32,386 nucleotides of DNA from Bacillota bacterium (lineage in GTDB: Bacteria; Vulcanimicrobiota; JAJTBE01). Below, in pieces: positions 21,579 to 30,162 of the stretch. A model generated the notes under the pieces. The model had not been told where the DNA came from. It worked only from the letters and a program-made list of their open reading frames with translations, and did no database searches. The first letter of the stretch is position 1; every line of letters starts with the position of its first letter. Position numbers and translations under genes: made by a program. The stretch spans positions 1-32,386 of the forward strand of contig JAJTBE010000052.1 of assembly GCA_021287065.1 (NCBI GenBank). The letters run 5' to 3'.

Positions 21579-22796
21579 CTAATACATCGGGTCAAAGATG
21601 AATATTTCATCCCCTTTGAATCCCATTCTGGATCTGATTTTGTTCTCAATATTTGATTTCTCCGCTGATTTCAGAACTCCCGGATATTCGATGTAAACAG
21701 TCAGACTTTTTATCGAATAATCGCTGTTGGTGTCCCTGAAGGGAGAAAGAGTTGCAAATACCTGAACTCTGAATCCTTCTGAACCTTTTTCCTCTTTTAA
21801 TATCCCGGCGATCTGTCCGGTATATCTTTTCTGAATCTCCCAGGTTTTTTGTTCCCTGACTTTGAGATCCTCTTCGGAAATAGGAGGTTCCATTATGTTT
21901 TCAGGATCCTGCAGATTTGCCGGTTGTCCGACATGTCCGGCGGAATCATCGGGAGAGGACCATTCAGGTCCACCCGGAGCTTCGGAATCAACACGCATAA
22001 AAGCTGTTTCGAGTCTCTTACTGGTGTTCACATCCGACGCATAAATAGTCCCAACACTGTCGGGGGCCATTGCTCCGTTTACCCCTGTCATTCCCGTTAA
22101 CGGAAATTCCGATGGGCTTCCCGGGAGTTTGCCGTCTCCTTTGAGAACCGGTGTAAACTCTTCCGGTGGAGCGGGTGAGCCATTATCTATTGAGTTGACT
22201 GCCACTAAGTCCCTGCCGCCTCCATGAGGCTTATCCGAAGGACCGTTTACCATCAGAAATCCTGTTACAATCACCATCATAAAGATAATCGCCACATAAG
22301 AAAATCTGCGGGATGCAAAAAGGAAGTTCTGCAGAAATTCGAGAAATGCTGCAAAACCAGAGGGCTGCGCCTTTCTCTCCTGCTTTCTGCCGTAAGAATT
22401 CTGCCAGGTCTGTTTGAGGAAAGCCGGCATTATTACAGATTCGGTCGATTCCTCTTCTGTAATTTCCGGTGCTTCCGCAAGCAGTTGAATCTCTTCCTGA
22501 CATAAAGAACATCTGGCTATGTGTGAAGCAATCTCCGAACTCTCTTTGGTTGTCATTTGAGGATTGGCGTTAAGCCATGAAAGTAGTTCTTCCGGTTCAG
22601 GATGCACCCATGCCTGTCTGATCTTTTTAGATCCGACACCCAGCGCGTTCATAACCTCAGTAAGGTTCCGAACTTCGTCCTGACATTTCTGACAGTCGCA
22701 AACATGGTCCGATATGGCTTGCATCTCGTCGGACGGAAGACTCTTTTCAATGTACGGTATTAACTTGTCTGAATATTCCGGTTTTTGGCATCTCAT
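21579..22796 (-). CDS. Putative anti-sigma factor with two zinc-finger (ZAS) motifs and one membrane helix (405 aa)
   Basis: GAGGGTGATAAGGC precedes ATG 22796. Two HxxxCxxC motifs, HVCDCQKC (about 31-38) and HIARCSLC (about 92-99), are the anti-sigma zinc signature and are in tandem. A single membrane helix (FSYVAIIFMMVIVTGFLMV) lies near 165-185. A long, Pro/Gly/Ser-rich, probably extracytoplasmic region follows. The last ~100 residues, with QIAGILKEEKGSEGFRVQV and NIENKIRSRMGFKGDEIFIF, loosely recall ring-forming domains of the SpoIIIAF/AG kind; this is tentative. It sits downstream of an ECF sigma gene and would hold that sigma factor at the membrane. Confidence 0.82.
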   Translation of the reverse strand: MRCQKPEYSDKLIPYIEKSLPSDEMQAISDHVCDCQKCQDEVRNLTEVMNALGVGSKKIRQAWVHPEPEELLSWLNANPQMTTKESSEIASHIARCSLCQEEIQLLAEAPEITEEESTESVIMPAFLKQTWQNSYGRKQERKAQPSGFAAFLEFLQNFLFASRRFSYVAIIFMMVIVTGFLMVNGPSDKPHGGGRDLVAVNSIDNGSPAPPEEFTPVLKGDGKLPGSPSEFPLTGMTGVNGAMAPDSVGTIYASDVNTSKRLETAFMRVDSEAPGGPEWSSPDDSAGHVGQPANLQDPENIMEPPISEEDLKVREQKTWEIQKRYTGQIAGILKEEKGSEGFRVQVFATLSPFRDTNSDYSIKSLTVYIEYPGVLKSAEKSNIENKIRSRMGFKGDEIFIFDPMY

Positions 22797-22909
22797 GCCT
22801 TATCACCCTCAATTCTGCAGACCTGAAAGGCAAATACAAAATCAGCCTTCCCTGCCTTGTGATTTTTGAAAACAGAATTGCTTCTGATTAGTATGTCGTT
22901 GAATGTCAT
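22793..22909 (-). CDS. Small ORF (38 aa) between sigma and anti-sigma genes
   Basis: On the minus strand ATG 22909 has CAGGAATTTTTC upstream (AGGAA core, suitable spacing). The frame runs 38 codons, fills the whole gap and stops at TGA 22793-22795 in an ATGA overlap with the anti-sigma start. The product (MTFNDILIRSNSVFKNHKAG… ending CRIEGDKA) is soluble, with no recognised motif. Its placement suggests translational coupling, so ribosomes reading it would deliver translation to the anti-sigma gene. It may be a coupling leader peptide or a real small protein. Confidence 0.5.
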   Translation of the reverse strand: MTFNDILIRSNSVFKNHKAGKADFVFAFQVCRIEGDKA

Positions 22910-22923
22910 GAAAAATTCCTGTT

Positions 22924-23523
22924 TTAACCAAATTTTTCAACATATATTTCCTTGAGCCTTAAAAGGCAGCGTTTAAGCCGGGAACACACAGTTCCCAGAG
23001 GCAGATTCAGCTCGTCGCAAATCTCCTTATAAGATAAATCGTCATAATAACGCTTTTTTATAATGTCCCTGCATTCCGCAGAAAGCTGCTGGAGAGAAGT
23101 CATCAGCTCCAGTGAATCTTCGTCAAAAACCAGCTCTTCTTCAGGATTGCCCATTGTGGACTCAACATGCAGAAAACGCTCATCGTCATCATCGGATTTT
23201 TTCTCTTCAAACACAAAACCGAACTCTTCCTTAGCCCGCTTTTGTGCTCCTTTGCGCCTTAAAATGGAAATACACTTGTTCTTGGTCAGCCTTGTAAGAA
23301 AAGTGGCAAGTGATGCCTCCTGACGGAAATTGGGAAGCGCCTTGATGAGTTCGAGGAATACTTCCTGAGTAACCTCCTCAACTTCAGCAGGTCTGAAACC
23401 CCACTTCTGCCAGGCAACAACGCGTTTAACCCTTCCGTAATAACGGCGGTATATTTCGCTCCAGGCTTGATCGACGCCATCTATGGCATATTCAATTAAT
23501 TTATCTTCTTCAAGATTTCGCAT
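22924..23523 (-). CDS. ECF-type RNA polymerase sigma factor (199 aa)
   Basis: TAAGGAAGTACA precedes ATG 23523. The sigma-2 region (about 8-90) shows AWSEIYRRYYGRVKRVV, EEVTQEVFLELIKALPNF and FLTRLTKNKCISILRRK. A highly acidic linker (KKSDDDDERF) follows. The sigma-4 region (about 135-195) contains AECRDIIKKRYYDDLSYKEI and the helix-turn-helix LPLGTVCSRLKRCLLRLKE. Length is slightly above typical ECF because of the linker. The anti-sigma gene lies downstream, and the pair is probably autoregulated. The gene is divergent from the ftsW/rodA-like gene, so an envelope-related regulon is possible. Confidence 0.92.
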   Translation of the reverse strand: MRNLEEDKLIEYAIDGVDQAWSEIYRRYYGRVKRVVAWQKWGFRPAEVEEVTQEVFLELIKALPNFRQEASLATFLTRLTKNKCISILRRKGAQKRAKEEFGFVFEEKKSDDDDERFLHVESTMGNPEEELVFDEDSLELMTSLQQLSAECRDIIKKRYYDDLSYKEICDELNLPLGTVCSRLKRCLLRLKEIYVEKFG

Positions 23524-23550
23524 TGTACTTCCTTACAATTTAACGGAAAC

Positions 23551-23579
23551 TTTTGTTCAACGAAACCCCTTGCGGTTCC
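23551..23579 (-). promoter_or_regulatory. Candidate ECF-type promoter upstream of the sigma gene
   Basis: On the minus strand GGAACC (23579-23574) is followed after about 17 bases by ACAAAA (23556-23551). GGAAC-type -35 elements are common for ECF sigma factors; the -10 fit is weak. A second GGAACC on the plus strand (23640-23645) faces the ftsW/rodA-like gene, but I cannot place a -10 for it. Confidence 0.3.
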
Positions 23580-23731
23580 TTTTATAAATCATGAATGATA
23601 TGGGGAGGATTGCCTGCCCTGTTGCAGGAATAGCCCCGGCGGAACCTGAAATATCTAATGTTCATTTTCCGTATTAATGTTTAATGCTTTTTTTTCAGCT
23701 TTAAACTTTTTGTTCTGATTTGAGGTCTATT

Positions 23732-25033
23732 TTGAAAAGTGACAAAAAAACAGCGGGAACATCCATGTTCCCCGTTTATCATAAAGGCAGGCCCGACGAG
23801 CGGATGCTTCTCGCAGTCATTACTATGATTTTCCTGCTTGCAATATACATCATCCACAGGTCCAATCTGGAATTTGGAAAATTCGATCCTACAATTACCG
23901 GATTTATTATACTTGCTTCTTTCTGGGCAATCCACTTTTTTCTGATTTTCAGAAAAGAAAAAGGAGACGAACTTTTTCTCCCTCTGGCTGCTTTTTTAAG
24001 CATTCTCGGATGGATTATAGTTTTCCGCCTCAGGCCCCAGCTCGCTTCTAAACAGATGATATGGATCCTCGCAGGGGAGGCGGTGTTTCTCCTGTGGATT
24101 TGCTTCGTTAAGGATTACAGGGTTCTTGAAGACTTCAAATACCTGTTTCTTGTTGGAGCCGTCAGTCTTCAGGCTGCTGTAGCCATATTCGGAAAAGAAG
24201 TTAACGGTGCAAAACTCTGGTTCGATTTTGGCGTTTTCTCATTTCAACCTGTGGAATTCGTAAAAATCTTCCTGACGGTTTTTCTCGCAGCCTATCTCAA
24301 ACAAAACAGGGAAATACTGGATAAACCCATAAACAGAGACAGTATCGGGCTTCTGATGCGCTATATCATACCCCTCCTCGTTCTCTGGGGGGCTGCGCAG
24401 ATGGTTCTCGTTCTTCAGAAAGACCTCGGTATGGCGCTTCTCCTCTTCGGAACCTTCCTCGGACTTTTCTACGCCTCCACAAGAAAAACAGGCTTCACTG
24501 CCCTCGGTATTGCTCTCTCTGTTGGCGGTGCATTTCTTCTTTACCGGTTCTTCCCCCATATGCGGGTCAGAATAAATACCTGGCTTGATCCCTGGGCTAC
24601 CGCTCAGGATTCTGGGTATCAGATTGTTCAGGCTCTTTACGCCATTGCCAATGGAGGCCTCACAGGGGCCGGTCTGGGCATGGGCGAACCTTCTTCCATT
24701 CCCGCCATCTATACCGATTATATCTTCGCAGCCATCCTTGAGGAACTGGGATTATGGGGAGGAATCGTAATTCTTGGACTTTTTCTTGTGCTTATTCAGC
24801 GAATGTTTAAATCTTCAGTCTGTTCAAAAGATGAATTCAGCGCTTTTCTCGCTCTGGGTTTAGGTTTGATGTTTGCCACACAGGTTTTTGTAATTATTGC
24901 AGGCACAGTTAAGATGATCCCCCTGACGGGCATAACCCTCCCCTTTATCAGCTACGGGGGAAGCTCCATTGTGGCAAATTTCCTGATGCTGGCTATTATG
25001 TTCCAGATTTCTTCAGGCTGCAGAAATCAATAA
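23732..25033 (+). CDS. SEDS-family peptidoglycan glycosyltransferase, FtsW/RodA type (433 aa)
   Basis: TTG 23732 is chosen because GAGGT lies six bases upstream; the alternative TTG 23720 has no ribosome-binding site. About ten membrane helices are visible. The family signatures are present: WLDPWATAQDSGYQIVQALYAI near residue 285, ANGGLTGAGLGMG, and GITLPFISYGGSSIVANF near the C-terminus. The Asp in WLDPWA corresponds to the catalytic region of RodA. It polymerises glycan strands from lipid II with a class B PBP partner, either for elongation or division. No PBP or mre/fts cluster is adjacent, so RodA and FtsW cannot be told apart. The 3' end overlaps the convergent corrinoid gene by seven bases. 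Confidence 0.92.
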   Translation: MKSDKKTAGTSMFPVYHKGRPDERMLLAVITMIFLLAIYIIHRSNLEFGKFDPTITGFIILASFWAIHFFLIFRKEKGDELFLPLAAFLSILGWIIVFRLRPQLASKQMIWILAGEAVFLLWICFVKDYRVLEDFKYLFLVGAVSLQAAVAIFGKEVNGAKLWFDFGVFSFQPVEFVKIFLTVFLAAYLKQNREILDKPINRDSIGLLMRYIIPLLVLWGAAQMVLVLQKDLGMALLLFGTFLGLFYASTRKTGFTALGIALSVGGAFLLYRFFPHMRVRINTWLDPWATAQDSGYQIVQALYAIANGGLTGAGLGMGEPSSIPAIYTDYIFAAILEELGLWGGIVILGLFLVLIQRMFKSSVCSKDEFSAFLALGLGLMFATQVFVIIAGTVKMIPLTGITLPFISYGGSSIVANFLMLAIMFQISSGCRNQ

Positions 25034-25689
25034 GCTTTTACTGCCCCCATAAGCTCCTTTGCAGCTCTCACAGCATTCATCGCATCACCTGGTGCTGAGT
25101 CTGCGCCTATGTCCTTCGCCCATTTTTCGGAAACCGGCGCTCCGCCTACCATAATTTTATATTTATCTCTTTTTCCCAGCTCCCTGAGCCTGCTGATTAA
25201 TCGTTTCTGCCCGAACATTGTAGTGGTAAGAAGAGCAGACATACCTATAATATCAGCATTATGAGCTTCCGCTTCACTTATGAATTTTTCTTCCGGCACA
25301 TCAAATCCCAAATCCACAACATTAAACCCCGCAGCTTCAAGAAGAGCTGCAACTATGGTTTTTCCTATGTCATGAATATCCCCTTCAACCGTGCCAATAA
25401 CAACAGTTCCTGAAGAAGCTGCGCCTGCCCTGTTTCCGGTCATTACAGGTTTGAGAACCCCCATAGCCGCTTTCATTGCTTCTGCGGACATAACAAGTTC
25501 AGGTAGAAAATAAACTCCTTCATCCCAGAGTTCCCCTGTTTTATTCATGCCCGGGGTAAAGCCTTCTTCGATAGCTGTCCGGGGATCAATGCCCATTTCG
25601 ATCGAATCTTCAGCAAGCTTTATGCTTCCGGCTTTGTCCCCTTTTAAAACTGCATCTGCCATAAGGTTGAAGAGTTCGTTCCGATTCAC
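25027..25689 (-). CDS. Corrinoid (B12-binding) protein, methyltransferase-associated type (220 aa)
   Basis: Residues 1-85 form the helical cap domain (B12-binding-2 type; ELFNLMADAVLKGDKAG, LWDEGVYFLPELVMSAEAM). Residues about 94-215 form the Rossmann-like B12-binding domain with DIHDIGK (104-110), where His106 is the lower axial cobalt ligand, followed by MSALLTTTM and VGGAPVSEKWA. Length and layout match MtbC/MttC-like corrinoid shuttles for methylamines or methoxy-aromatics. The expected MtaB/MttB-like methyltransferase is not in the window. It is the last gene of an operon with histidine kinases (nine-base gap), so a B12-dependent sensory role is an alternative. Confidence 0.9.
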   Translation of the reverse strand: MNRNELFNLMADAVLKGDKAGSIKLAEDSIEMGIDPRTAIEEGFTPGMNKTGELWDEGVYFLPELVMSAEAMKAAMGVLKPVMTGNRAGAASSGTVVIGTVEGDIHDIGKTIVAALLEAAGFNVVDLGFDVPEEKFISEAEAHNADIIGMSALLTTTMFGQKRLISRLRELGKRDKYKIMVGGAPVSEKWAKDIGADSAPGDAMNAVRAAKELMGAVKAY

Positions 25690-25698
25690 GCTTTTCTC

Positions 25699-26928
25699 CT
25701 AAATTGTATCTTCATCTCTTGGGAAAACCAGATCCGTCGGGATGGTAAAGTAGAATGTGCTGCCTTCTCCCGGATTACTCTTCGCTCCGATTGTTCCGCC
25801 GTGAACTTCCACAATGTGTCTTGCAATGGCAAGCCCAAGACCTCTGCCGCCTGTTTTGCCCGCTCTGTCTTTTTCCACCCTGTAGAATCTTTCGAAAATC
25901 CGGTTGAGATGGTTCTGGGGTATCCCCACCCCTTTGTCGGAAACAGAAACCTGAACTTCGCGGGTGAGTTTTTTTATTTCCACAACCACTTTTTCGCCTT
26001 TGGGTGAATACTTAACCGCATTATGGATTAAATTAAGCAGAACCTGCTTCATTCTGTCTTCATCCACAACCACATTGGGTATATCATCGCCGGTTTTTAT
26101 CACCAGTTCAACATCTTCTTTCTGCGCCAGATGCTGAAGAACAGTCAGGACGCTTTCAATCAGGGCTGTGATGTTTGTGGATTTAAACTGAAGCTCAACT
26201 TGCTCAGCTTCAAGCATGGACAGATCCAGAAGGTCGTTTATCAGTCTTTCCAGACGCTGTGATTCGTCATAAATAATCTGGAGCCATCTTTCGCAGAGGC
26301 TCGTATCTTTCATTGCCCCTTCCAGAAGAGTCTCGGTATATCCCTTGATTGAAGTAAGGGGGGTCCTCAGCTCGTGGGAAATATTGGCAATAAACTGAAC
26401 CATAATCTCTTCGAGCTGCGCCTTAAATCCTGCTTCCTTACGGGCTTCGTAGATGAGCCTTTCCACTTCCATATCCGGATCGTCTTTGATAACCGTATAA
26501 CCGGTGTGGAAATCGATCTCTTCGTCAATCCCCAGTATATCAGCATTTTCATCGATGACATTTTTCATCTTCTGCTTAATGCGGGTGGAAATCAGTTTGA
26601 GATCGTGGTTGGCGAAGCTGTCTTTTCTCCGGGGAGGGGAGAAGAGGAACAATACGAAATAGTCCAGCCCTTTTCCGCCTACAACAACAAGGTCTTCATC
26701 CCTGTAGAGCTTTCCTTTCTGCTGTTTCAGGGTGAATCCCACCAGCTTCAGGAGGTTCTGACATTTCTGGAAACTGTATTTCTCTTCCAGTCTTCTGAAG
26801 TTTACTATGTCAAAATACAAAAAACCCACTTCATCACGATTAATAAGCTGTGTCTTTACATGCGCATAGACATCGGATAAAATGGGCAGCCCTGTTAATT
26901 CATCATAACTAAATTTTTTATCGCTCAT
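25699..26928 (-). CDS. Soluble histidine kinase with degenerate GGDEF-like N-terminal domain (409 aa)
   Basis: The start lies in an ATGA overlap with the stop of the upstream kinase. The N-terminal part begins DELTGLPILSDVYAHV and FLYFDIVNFRRLEEKY, the usual start of a GGDEF fold, but the signature loop reads VVGGKGLDYFVLFLF (about 82-96) rather than RYGGDEF, so cyclase activity is unlikely. HisKA follows with ANISHELRTPLTSIKGY (His185). The HATPase domain has LIHNAVKYS, DKGVGIP and GRGLGLAI. There is no membrane helix. It may be a signalling kinase sensing a nucleotide through its dead cyclase domain. It probably works with the PhoR-like kinase and PhoB-like regulator upstream. Confidence 0.85.
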   Translation of the reverse strand: MSDKKFSYDELTGLPILSDVYAHVKTQLINRDEVGFLYFDIVNFRRLEEKYSFQKCQNLLKLVGFTLKQQKGKLYRDEDLVVVGGKGLDYFVLFLFSPPRRKDSFANHDLKLISTRIKQKMKNVIDENADILGIDEEIDFHTGYTVIKDDPDMEVERLIYEARKEAGFKAQLEEIMVQFIANISHELRTPLTSIKGYTETLLEGAMKDTSLCERWLQIIYDESQRLERLINDLLDLSMLEAEQVELQFKSTNITALIESVLTVLQHLAQKEDVELVIKTGDDIPNVVVDEDRMKQVLLNLIHNAVKYSPKGEKVVVEIKKLTREVQVSVSDKGVGIPQNHLNRIFERFYRVEKDRAGKTGGRGLGLAIARHIVEVHGGTIGAKSNPGEGSTFYFTIPTDLVFPRDEDTI

Positions 26929-27989
26929 AACTTTAAAATATGCGGCAGTTTCAGCTTGAATATGGAGTATTCGTTCTGCACGCTTTCAACCTCAATGGTT
27001 CCTCCATAACCTTTCAGAATTTCACGGGTGATGGACAAGCCCAGACCTGTGCCTCCAAGCTCTGTTGCCAGTCCTTTCTGAACCCGGTAAAACTTGTTGA
27101 AGATTTTGTCGATTTCATCATCGGGAATACCTATGCCCGTATCCCTTACATGTATGTGGACATAAGATTCATCCGCCCATGCTTTCACTTCCACTTCGTG
27201 GTCTTTCTTTCCGATGGATGAATATTTGATGGCGTTGTCTATGAGATTAATCATGACCTGCCTGATCTTGTCCCTGTCCGCCAGAATACCGGGGAGATCA
27301 TCAGGAACCGTTATTATAAGGTGCATTCCCTTTTCTTCTGCAATATGCCCGAAAAGATTGGCTGCATCCTTAATCACTTCCGGGAGGTTAATAGGTTCGC
27401 TGGTTTTCTGATGGCCGTTTTCCCTCATAATTCTGGTAAGATCCAGAAGACTGATGACCAGCCTTGTCATACGGTTTGTTTCGCTGTTTATAACCTGCAG
27501 GAATTTTCTCGTTACTTCAGGGTTTGAAAGAGCGCCTTCAAGGAGAGTTTCCACGAAGCCTTTGATTGAAGTCAGAGGTGTTTTCAGCTCGTGGGATACA
27601 ACCGCCACAAATTCGTTCATTGTTTTTTCCATTTTGTGTATGGTTGTAAGATCTTCAAGAATGGCAACAGCCCCGACAACTCTGTCGTCGGAGTTCCTCA
27701 CAGGGTGCATTTTTGCCAGAAAAATCCTGTTTCCGGGAAATGGCAGAACCTGTTCGAGCCTTGTGGGGTCAGAATTTTTTACAAGGGAAATAAAAGTTCT
27801 GGTAAAATCGCTGATTTCCAGAATATCCCAGATTTTCTGCCCCTGAACTTCCTCTTCTTTCTTTTCAAAAAGAGCCTCTGCCTGAGGGTTAAACAGGATT
27901 ATTTTTCCTTCCTTATCAATGCCTATCGCTGCATCATTCAGGTTTTCTATTATTGCTTCCGATATTTTGCCGGTTGGTTTTCTTGCCAT
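26925..27989 (-). CDS. PAS-containing histidine kinase, PhoR/WalK-like (354 aa)
   Basis: GGAG lies seven bases before ATG 27989. A PAS domain (about 10-115) contains NLNDAAIGIDKEGKIILFNPQAEALF. HisKA has VVSHELKTPLTSIKGF with His133. HATPase motifs are LIDNAIKYS, DTGIGIP and GGTGLGLSI. There is no membrane segment, unlike typical PhoR, so it is cytoplasmic or recruited to the membrane by partners. It lies 35 bases downstream of the PhoB-like regulator, its likely partner, and overlaps the following kinase by four bases. Two kinases for one regulator suggests branched input. Confidence 0.9.
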   Translation of the reverse strand: MARKPTGKISEAIIENLNDAAIGIDKEGKIILFNPQAEALFEKKEEEVQGQKIWDILEISDFTRTFISLVKNSDPTRLEQVLPFPGNRIFLAKMHPVRNSDDRVVGAVAILEDLTTIHKMEKTMNEFVAVVSHELKTPLTSIKGFVETLLEGALSNPEVTRKFLQVINSETNRMTRLVISLLDLTRIMRENGHQKTSEPINLPEVIKDAANLFGHIAEEKGMHLIITVPDDLPGILADRDKIRQVMINLIDNAIKYSSIGKKDHEVEVKAWADESYVHIHVRDTGIGIPDDEIDKIFNKFYRVQKGLATELGGTGLGLSITREILKGYGGTIEVESVQNEYSIFKLKLPHILKL

Positions 27990-28024
27990 GGTCTGCTCCG
28001 GAGCGGCTTTTTACGCCGTGTAGA

Positions 28025-28720
28025 TTATTCTTTTTCCTCATATTGGAATTTATATCCGATTCCGTGAACAGTTTTGAGATAAATAGGCGAACTGGGATCT
28101 TTTTCGATTTTCTGCCGGAGTCTCCTCATATGGACATCAACGGTTCTTGTATCTCCGAGATAATCATATCCCCAAAGCTGTTCAAGGAGAAATTCCCTTG
28201 TGAATACTTTTCCGGGGTTTGTTGACAGAAGTTTTAAAAGATCGAATTCCTTTGGTTTCAGATCCACTTCCTTGCTTTTAACCTTTACTTCATGCTTAAT
28301 CAGGTTAATAGCCAGATCATCAAAAATAAGTTCGTCTTTTTCTTCTGCTTTCGAAGATGTGCGTCTGAGCACTGCTTTTACCCTCGCCACCAGTTCCCTG
28401 GGGCTGAAAGGTTTGGTAACATAATCATCCGAACCCAGCTCAAGGCCCAAAATCTTATCGATTTCTTCTCCTTTGGCTGTCGCCATAATTATCGGAACTC
28501 TGGTCTCTTTTCTGAGGATTCTGCACACCTCAAGACCACCCTGACCCGGAAGCATAATATCAAGTATTATCAAATCCGGTTTTTCCTGACGGGCTGTATC
28601 CACTGCCTGGATTCCGTCATAAGCGCAGATAACCTCATAACCCTCTTTTTCGAGATTATACTTTACCAGCTCCACGATGTTTTTTTCATCATCTACAACA
28701 AGGATTTTCTCTTTAGGCAT
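28025..28720 (-). CDS. OmpR/PhoB-family response regulator (231 aa)
   Basis: ATG 28720 is chosen over 28738 because AGGAGGT lies six bases upstream, within the last codons of the pgeF gene. The receiver has D10/D11, phospho-acceptor D54 (LIILDIMLPG), Thr in MATAKG and Lys in YVTKPFSPREL. The C-terminal winged helix contains KVFTREFLLEQLWGYDYLGD and RTVDVHMRRLRQKIE. Overall it most resembles PhoB/WalR. It is in an operon with molybdate-type ABC genes and two kinases, so oxyanion control is a possible role (inference). Confidence 0.93.
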   Translation of the reverse strand: MPKEKILVVDDEKNIVELVKYNLEKEGYEVICAYDGIQAVDTARQEKPDLIILDIMLPGQGGLEVCRILRKETRVPIIMATAKGEEIDKILGLELGSDDYVTKPFSPRELVARVKAVLRRTSSKAEEKDELIFDDLAINLIKHEVKVKSKEVDLKPKEFDLLKLLSTNPGKVFTREFLLEQLWGYDYLGDTRTVDVHMRRLRQKIEKDPSSPIYLKTVHGIGYKFQYEEKE

Positions 28721-28724
28721 ATTT

Positions 28725-29537
28725 CTACCTCCTTGCAATTACGGCTGCCATTCTGCCCGAAGCCTGACCGTCCCTCCTGTATGAAAAGAAAAGATCACCC
28801 CTGCATCTGGTGCAGGTATCCGCCTGCACTATATTGTCATTGCTCAGTCCGCTTTGTATAAGCAGTCTGCGGTTCAAACCGGGAAGATCAATTTTCCACT
28901 TATTCTTATTGGATATTTTATGTGCTAAATCCTTCCATATATAGTATTTATCAAGAAATTCGCCTGCTACATCTTCTCCTGTTTCAAAACAGCATAACCC
29001 GATTCCGGGACAAATGCAGGCGATAATGTCCGGAGGGCTTGATTTATAAGCTTTTCTGAATGTTTCCACTGCTTCCATGGCAATGCCCGCAAAGGTTCCC
29101 CGCCAGCCTGCATGTATAACCCCACAGGCTCCCGAAACCGGATCCGCCATTATTATCGGAATACAATCCGCATAAGTTGTTACAAGGGGAATATTATATT
29201 CATCCGTTAGAATACCGTCAGCTTCCGCCGGATTGGGACCTCCGTTCAGATCTCCCGTTGTTATTACCTTATTGCCATGAACCAGTGATATAAGCTGCTT
29301 TATCTCAAGATCGCCAAGCCCCATGGCGTTCATAAAAATTTTTCTGTTCTCGATAAGATTCTGCTCCTCATCCCTTACTGTGAAACCCAGATTCATGGAA
29401 TCATAAGGCGCAGGGCTTATTCCCCCGATTCTTGTTGAAAATGCGTGGTGTGGAAAACCGGCTTCAATCAGCCTTCTAAACCGGAGATATTTGACTCCCT
29501 GTGATTCTTCTATGATATATCCGTTATTTTGCATCAA
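28725..29537 (-). CDS. pgeF: PgeF/YfiH-type multicopper polyphenol oxidase-like protein, peptidoglycan editing factor (270 aa)
   Basis: The family signatures are clear: HHAFSTRIGG and YDSMNLGF near the N-terminus, LVHGNKV (about 85-91), TTYADCIPI (about 119-127), GVIHAGWRGT (about 138-147) and CTRCRGDLFFSYRRDG near the end. His, Cys and His in these segments form the metal-dependent active site. Known members hydrolyse wrongly built muropeptides, and related proteins act on purine nucleosides. It overlaps the modC stop by 14 bases, and its own stop is four bases from the response-regulator start, so it is an integral operon member. Confidence 0.9.
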   Translation of the reverse strand: MMQNNGYIIEESQGVKYLRFRRLIEAGFPHHAFSTRIGGISPAPYDSMNLGFTVRDEEQNLIENRKIFMNAMGLGDLEIKQLISLVHGNKVITTGDLNGGPNPAEADGILTDEYNIPLVTTYADCIPIIMADPVSGACGVIHAGWRGTFAGIAMEAVETFRKAYKSSPPDIIACICPGIGLCCFETGEDVAGEFLDKYYIWKDLAHKISNKNKWKIDLPGLNRRLLIQSGLSNDNIVQADTCTRCRGDLFFSYRRDGQASGRMAAVIARR

Positions 29538-30162
29538 TTTTCCCGTCTTTCAGTATTAAGATAATATCGCCGAGCCTTTCCGCTTCAGTCTGGCTGTGTG
29601 TGATGTGCAGAGTTGTAACATTAATGCTCTTCTTAATCTTTTCGAGCATCACAAACAGATCTTCCTTCCTGTCCTCATCAAGTGAACTCAGAGGTTCATC
29701 CAGACACAGATATTTCGGTGAAAAAGCCAGCGCCCTGCCTATAGCGGCAAGCTGTTTTTCGCCTCCGCTGAGATTCACCGGAGATCTTCCCAGCAGCTTT
29801 TCTATGCCCAGCAACCCTGCTATTTCGCCAACTCTCGCCGCTGCAGCATCATTTTTCCATTTCCTTACTCTCAGGGGAAATGCTATATTTTCAAAAACCG
29901 TCATAGTGGGAAATAATGCTGTATCCTGAGGTACATAACCGATATTTCTTTCGAGTGGGTGGAAGCCGGTGGCGTCGGTGTCCCCAAGAATAATTTTTCC
30001 GGTCCGGATTTTCCTGAGTCCGCATACTGATTCAAGTATGGTTGTTTTGCCGCATCCCGATTTACCCATCAGAATGCCCCATTTGTTTTCCGGAATAGTG
30101 AAACTAATATTACTCAGGGAGAAATTTCCGCATTTTATGCACAGATTTTCCGATCTAATCAA
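29524..30162 (-). CDS. modC: ABC transporter ATP-binding protein, molybdate/tungstate type (212 aa)
   Basis: ATG 30162 overlaps the permease stop by four bases. Walker A is GKSGCGKTT (about 34-42), the Q-loop is in VPQDTALFP, the signature is NLSGGEKQL, Walker B is YLCLDEPLSSLD and the switch His is in TLHITHSQ. At 212 residues it lacks the C-terminal TOBE/MOP domain of longer ModC proteins, so it cannot bind molybdate for feedback inhibition in the known way. It would power the ModB permease at the inner membrane. Confidence 0.85.
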   Translation of the reverse strand: MIRSENLCIKCGNFSLSNISFTIPENKWGILMGKSGCGKTTILESVCGLRKIRTGKIILGDTDATGFHPLERNIGYVPQDTALFPTMTVFENIAFPLRVRKWKNDAAAARVGEIAGLLGIEKLLGRSPVNLSGGEKQLAAIGRALAFSPKYLCLDEPLSSLDEDRKEDLFVMLEKIKKSINVTTLHITHSQTEAERLGDIILILKDGKIDAK

